Below, one piece after another: positions 63,143 through 64,000 of a DNA stretch of 64,000 nt. A program made the translations under genes and the position numbers. Source of the stretch: Elusimicrobia bacterium GWB2_63_16 (GTDB lineage Bacteria; Elusimicrobiota; Elusimicrobia; Elusimicrobiales; UBA9959); the NCBI GenBank assembly GCA_001799715.1, contig MGTZ01000002.1, positions 39,784 through 103,783 of the forward strand, written 5' to 3'. Within the stretch, counting starts at the first letter, position 1. Every line of letters begins with the position of its first letter. The notes beneath the pieces are model-generated. The model was not told the DNA's origin. It was given only the letters and a program-made list of their open reading frames with translations, and searched no databases.

Positions 63143-64000
63143 ATGAACCCCTTACTCTCAGGCGCGGAACTGCCCAGGTACGACGAGATACAGCCCGGCC
63201 ACGTGGCCGAGGCCGTGGAGCGGATGATAGAAGAGGTGGAGAAGGGGCTCGCCCGCATCGAGGCCGACACCAGGCCCCCGTCCTGGAGCACCGTGGTGGA
63301 AGAACTCAATACCCTCGAGGAATGGTTTACCCGCGTCTGGTCCCCGGTGGGCCACCTCAACACCGTCAAGAACAGCCCCGAGCTGCGCGAGGTCTACCAG
63401 GCCGCCCAGCCGAAGGTAGTGGCGCTGGGGCTGAAGATGAGCCAGTCAGCCGCCGTCTACGCCCGGCTGCTCGCCATCAAGGACGGCCCCGGCTGGAACG
63501 CGCTGGACAAGGGTCAGCGGCGGGCCATAGAGAAGAGCCTGCTCTCCGCCAAGCTCTCCGGCATAGCGCTGGAGGGGGCGAAGCGCGAACGCTTCAACAA
63601 GATAGCCGAGGAGCTCTCGCAGCTCTCCACCAGGTTCAGCAACAACGTGCTGGACGCCACCAAGGAGTTCAAGCTCACGCTCACCTCGCCCGCCGAGGTG
63701 GACGGCCTGACCGACTCCGCGAAAGAAATGCTGGCCCACTCCTACGCCCGGCAGAACCCGCCCGCCAAGCCCGACCCGGCCAACGGCCCCTGGCTGCTGA
63801 CGCTCGACGCTCCGGTGTACGTGGCCTTCATGCAGTTCGGCAAGAACCGCGCCCTGCGCGAAAAATTGTACCGCGCCTTCGTCTCCCGCGCCTCCGCGGG
63901 CGAGAAGGACAATACCCCGCTGATGGCCGACATCCTGCGCCTGCGCCGCGAGGAAGCGGAGCTGCTCGGTTACGCCAATTACGCCGAGGTGTCGCTGGCC
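63143..64000 (+). CDS. M3-family oligopeptidase (oligopeptidase A-like), truncated at the window end
   Basis: Open frame from ATG 63143 (RBS AAAGGAG) to the window edge: MNPLLSGAELPRYDEIQPGHVAEAVERMIEEVE...; absent from the ORF track because no stop is reached. Confidence 0.8.
   Translation, partial: MNPLLSGAELPRYDEIQPGHVAEAVERMIEEVEKGLARIEADTRPPSWSTVVEELNTLEEWFTRVWSPVGHLNTVKNSPELREVYQAAQPKVVALGLKMSQSAAVYARLLAIKDGPGWNALDKGQRRAIEKSLLSAKLSGIALEGAKRERFNKIAEELSQLSTRFSNNVLDATKEFKLTLTSPAEVDGLTDSAKEMLAHSYARQNPPAKPDPANGPWLLTLDAPVYVAFMQFGKNRALREKLYRAFVSRASAGEKDNTPLMADILRLRREEAELLGYANYAEVSLA

Noticed and set aside
1-64000. tRNA, rRNA, CRISPR arrays, transposases, integrases
   Set aside because: None recognised on either strand; only palindromic, possibly mobile, repeats were seen.

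Overview
GC-rich bacterial chromosome window, probably Elusimicrobiota-like judging by gene content and secreted-protein style (inference; not verified). Ends: the left part has a CsgG/FlgO-like lipoprotein, a clostripain-like (C11) protease, a compact minus-strand lipid A/outer-membrane operon (bamA-ompH-lpxD-lpxC-fabZ-lpxA-lpxI), PIN-PhoH and a barnase/barstar-type pair. The right part has YgeW/YgeY/carbamate kinase/threonine-synthase-like amino-acid or purine catabolism genes, a poly-gamma-glutamate-hydrolase-like lipoprotein, a GAF-PAS histidine kinase, a second C11 protease, guaA, an orphan guanyl-RNase-like lipoprotein, guaB and the start of an M3 oligopeptidase. The centre (about 14.4-47.5 kb) is the exciting part: 17 radical SAM proteins (18 rSAM domains, one protein being a tandem fusion) in about 31 kb, mostly translationally coupled. 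They sit around a 93-aa His-Xaa-Ser repeat peptide (HxsA-like, ending HSRGGWC) with HxsB-like (x3), HxsD-like (x2) and an HxsC-like maturase, two paralogous Cys-rich membrane-anchored proteins flanking the peptide, three UbiU/UbiV-like U32 pairs each beside an rSAM gene, a prepilin-peptidase-like protein, a Dph6-like PP-loop ATPase and a class V aminotransferase. I interpret it as an expanded HXS-type RiPP/peptide-modification island. Function and product are not known from sequence alone.
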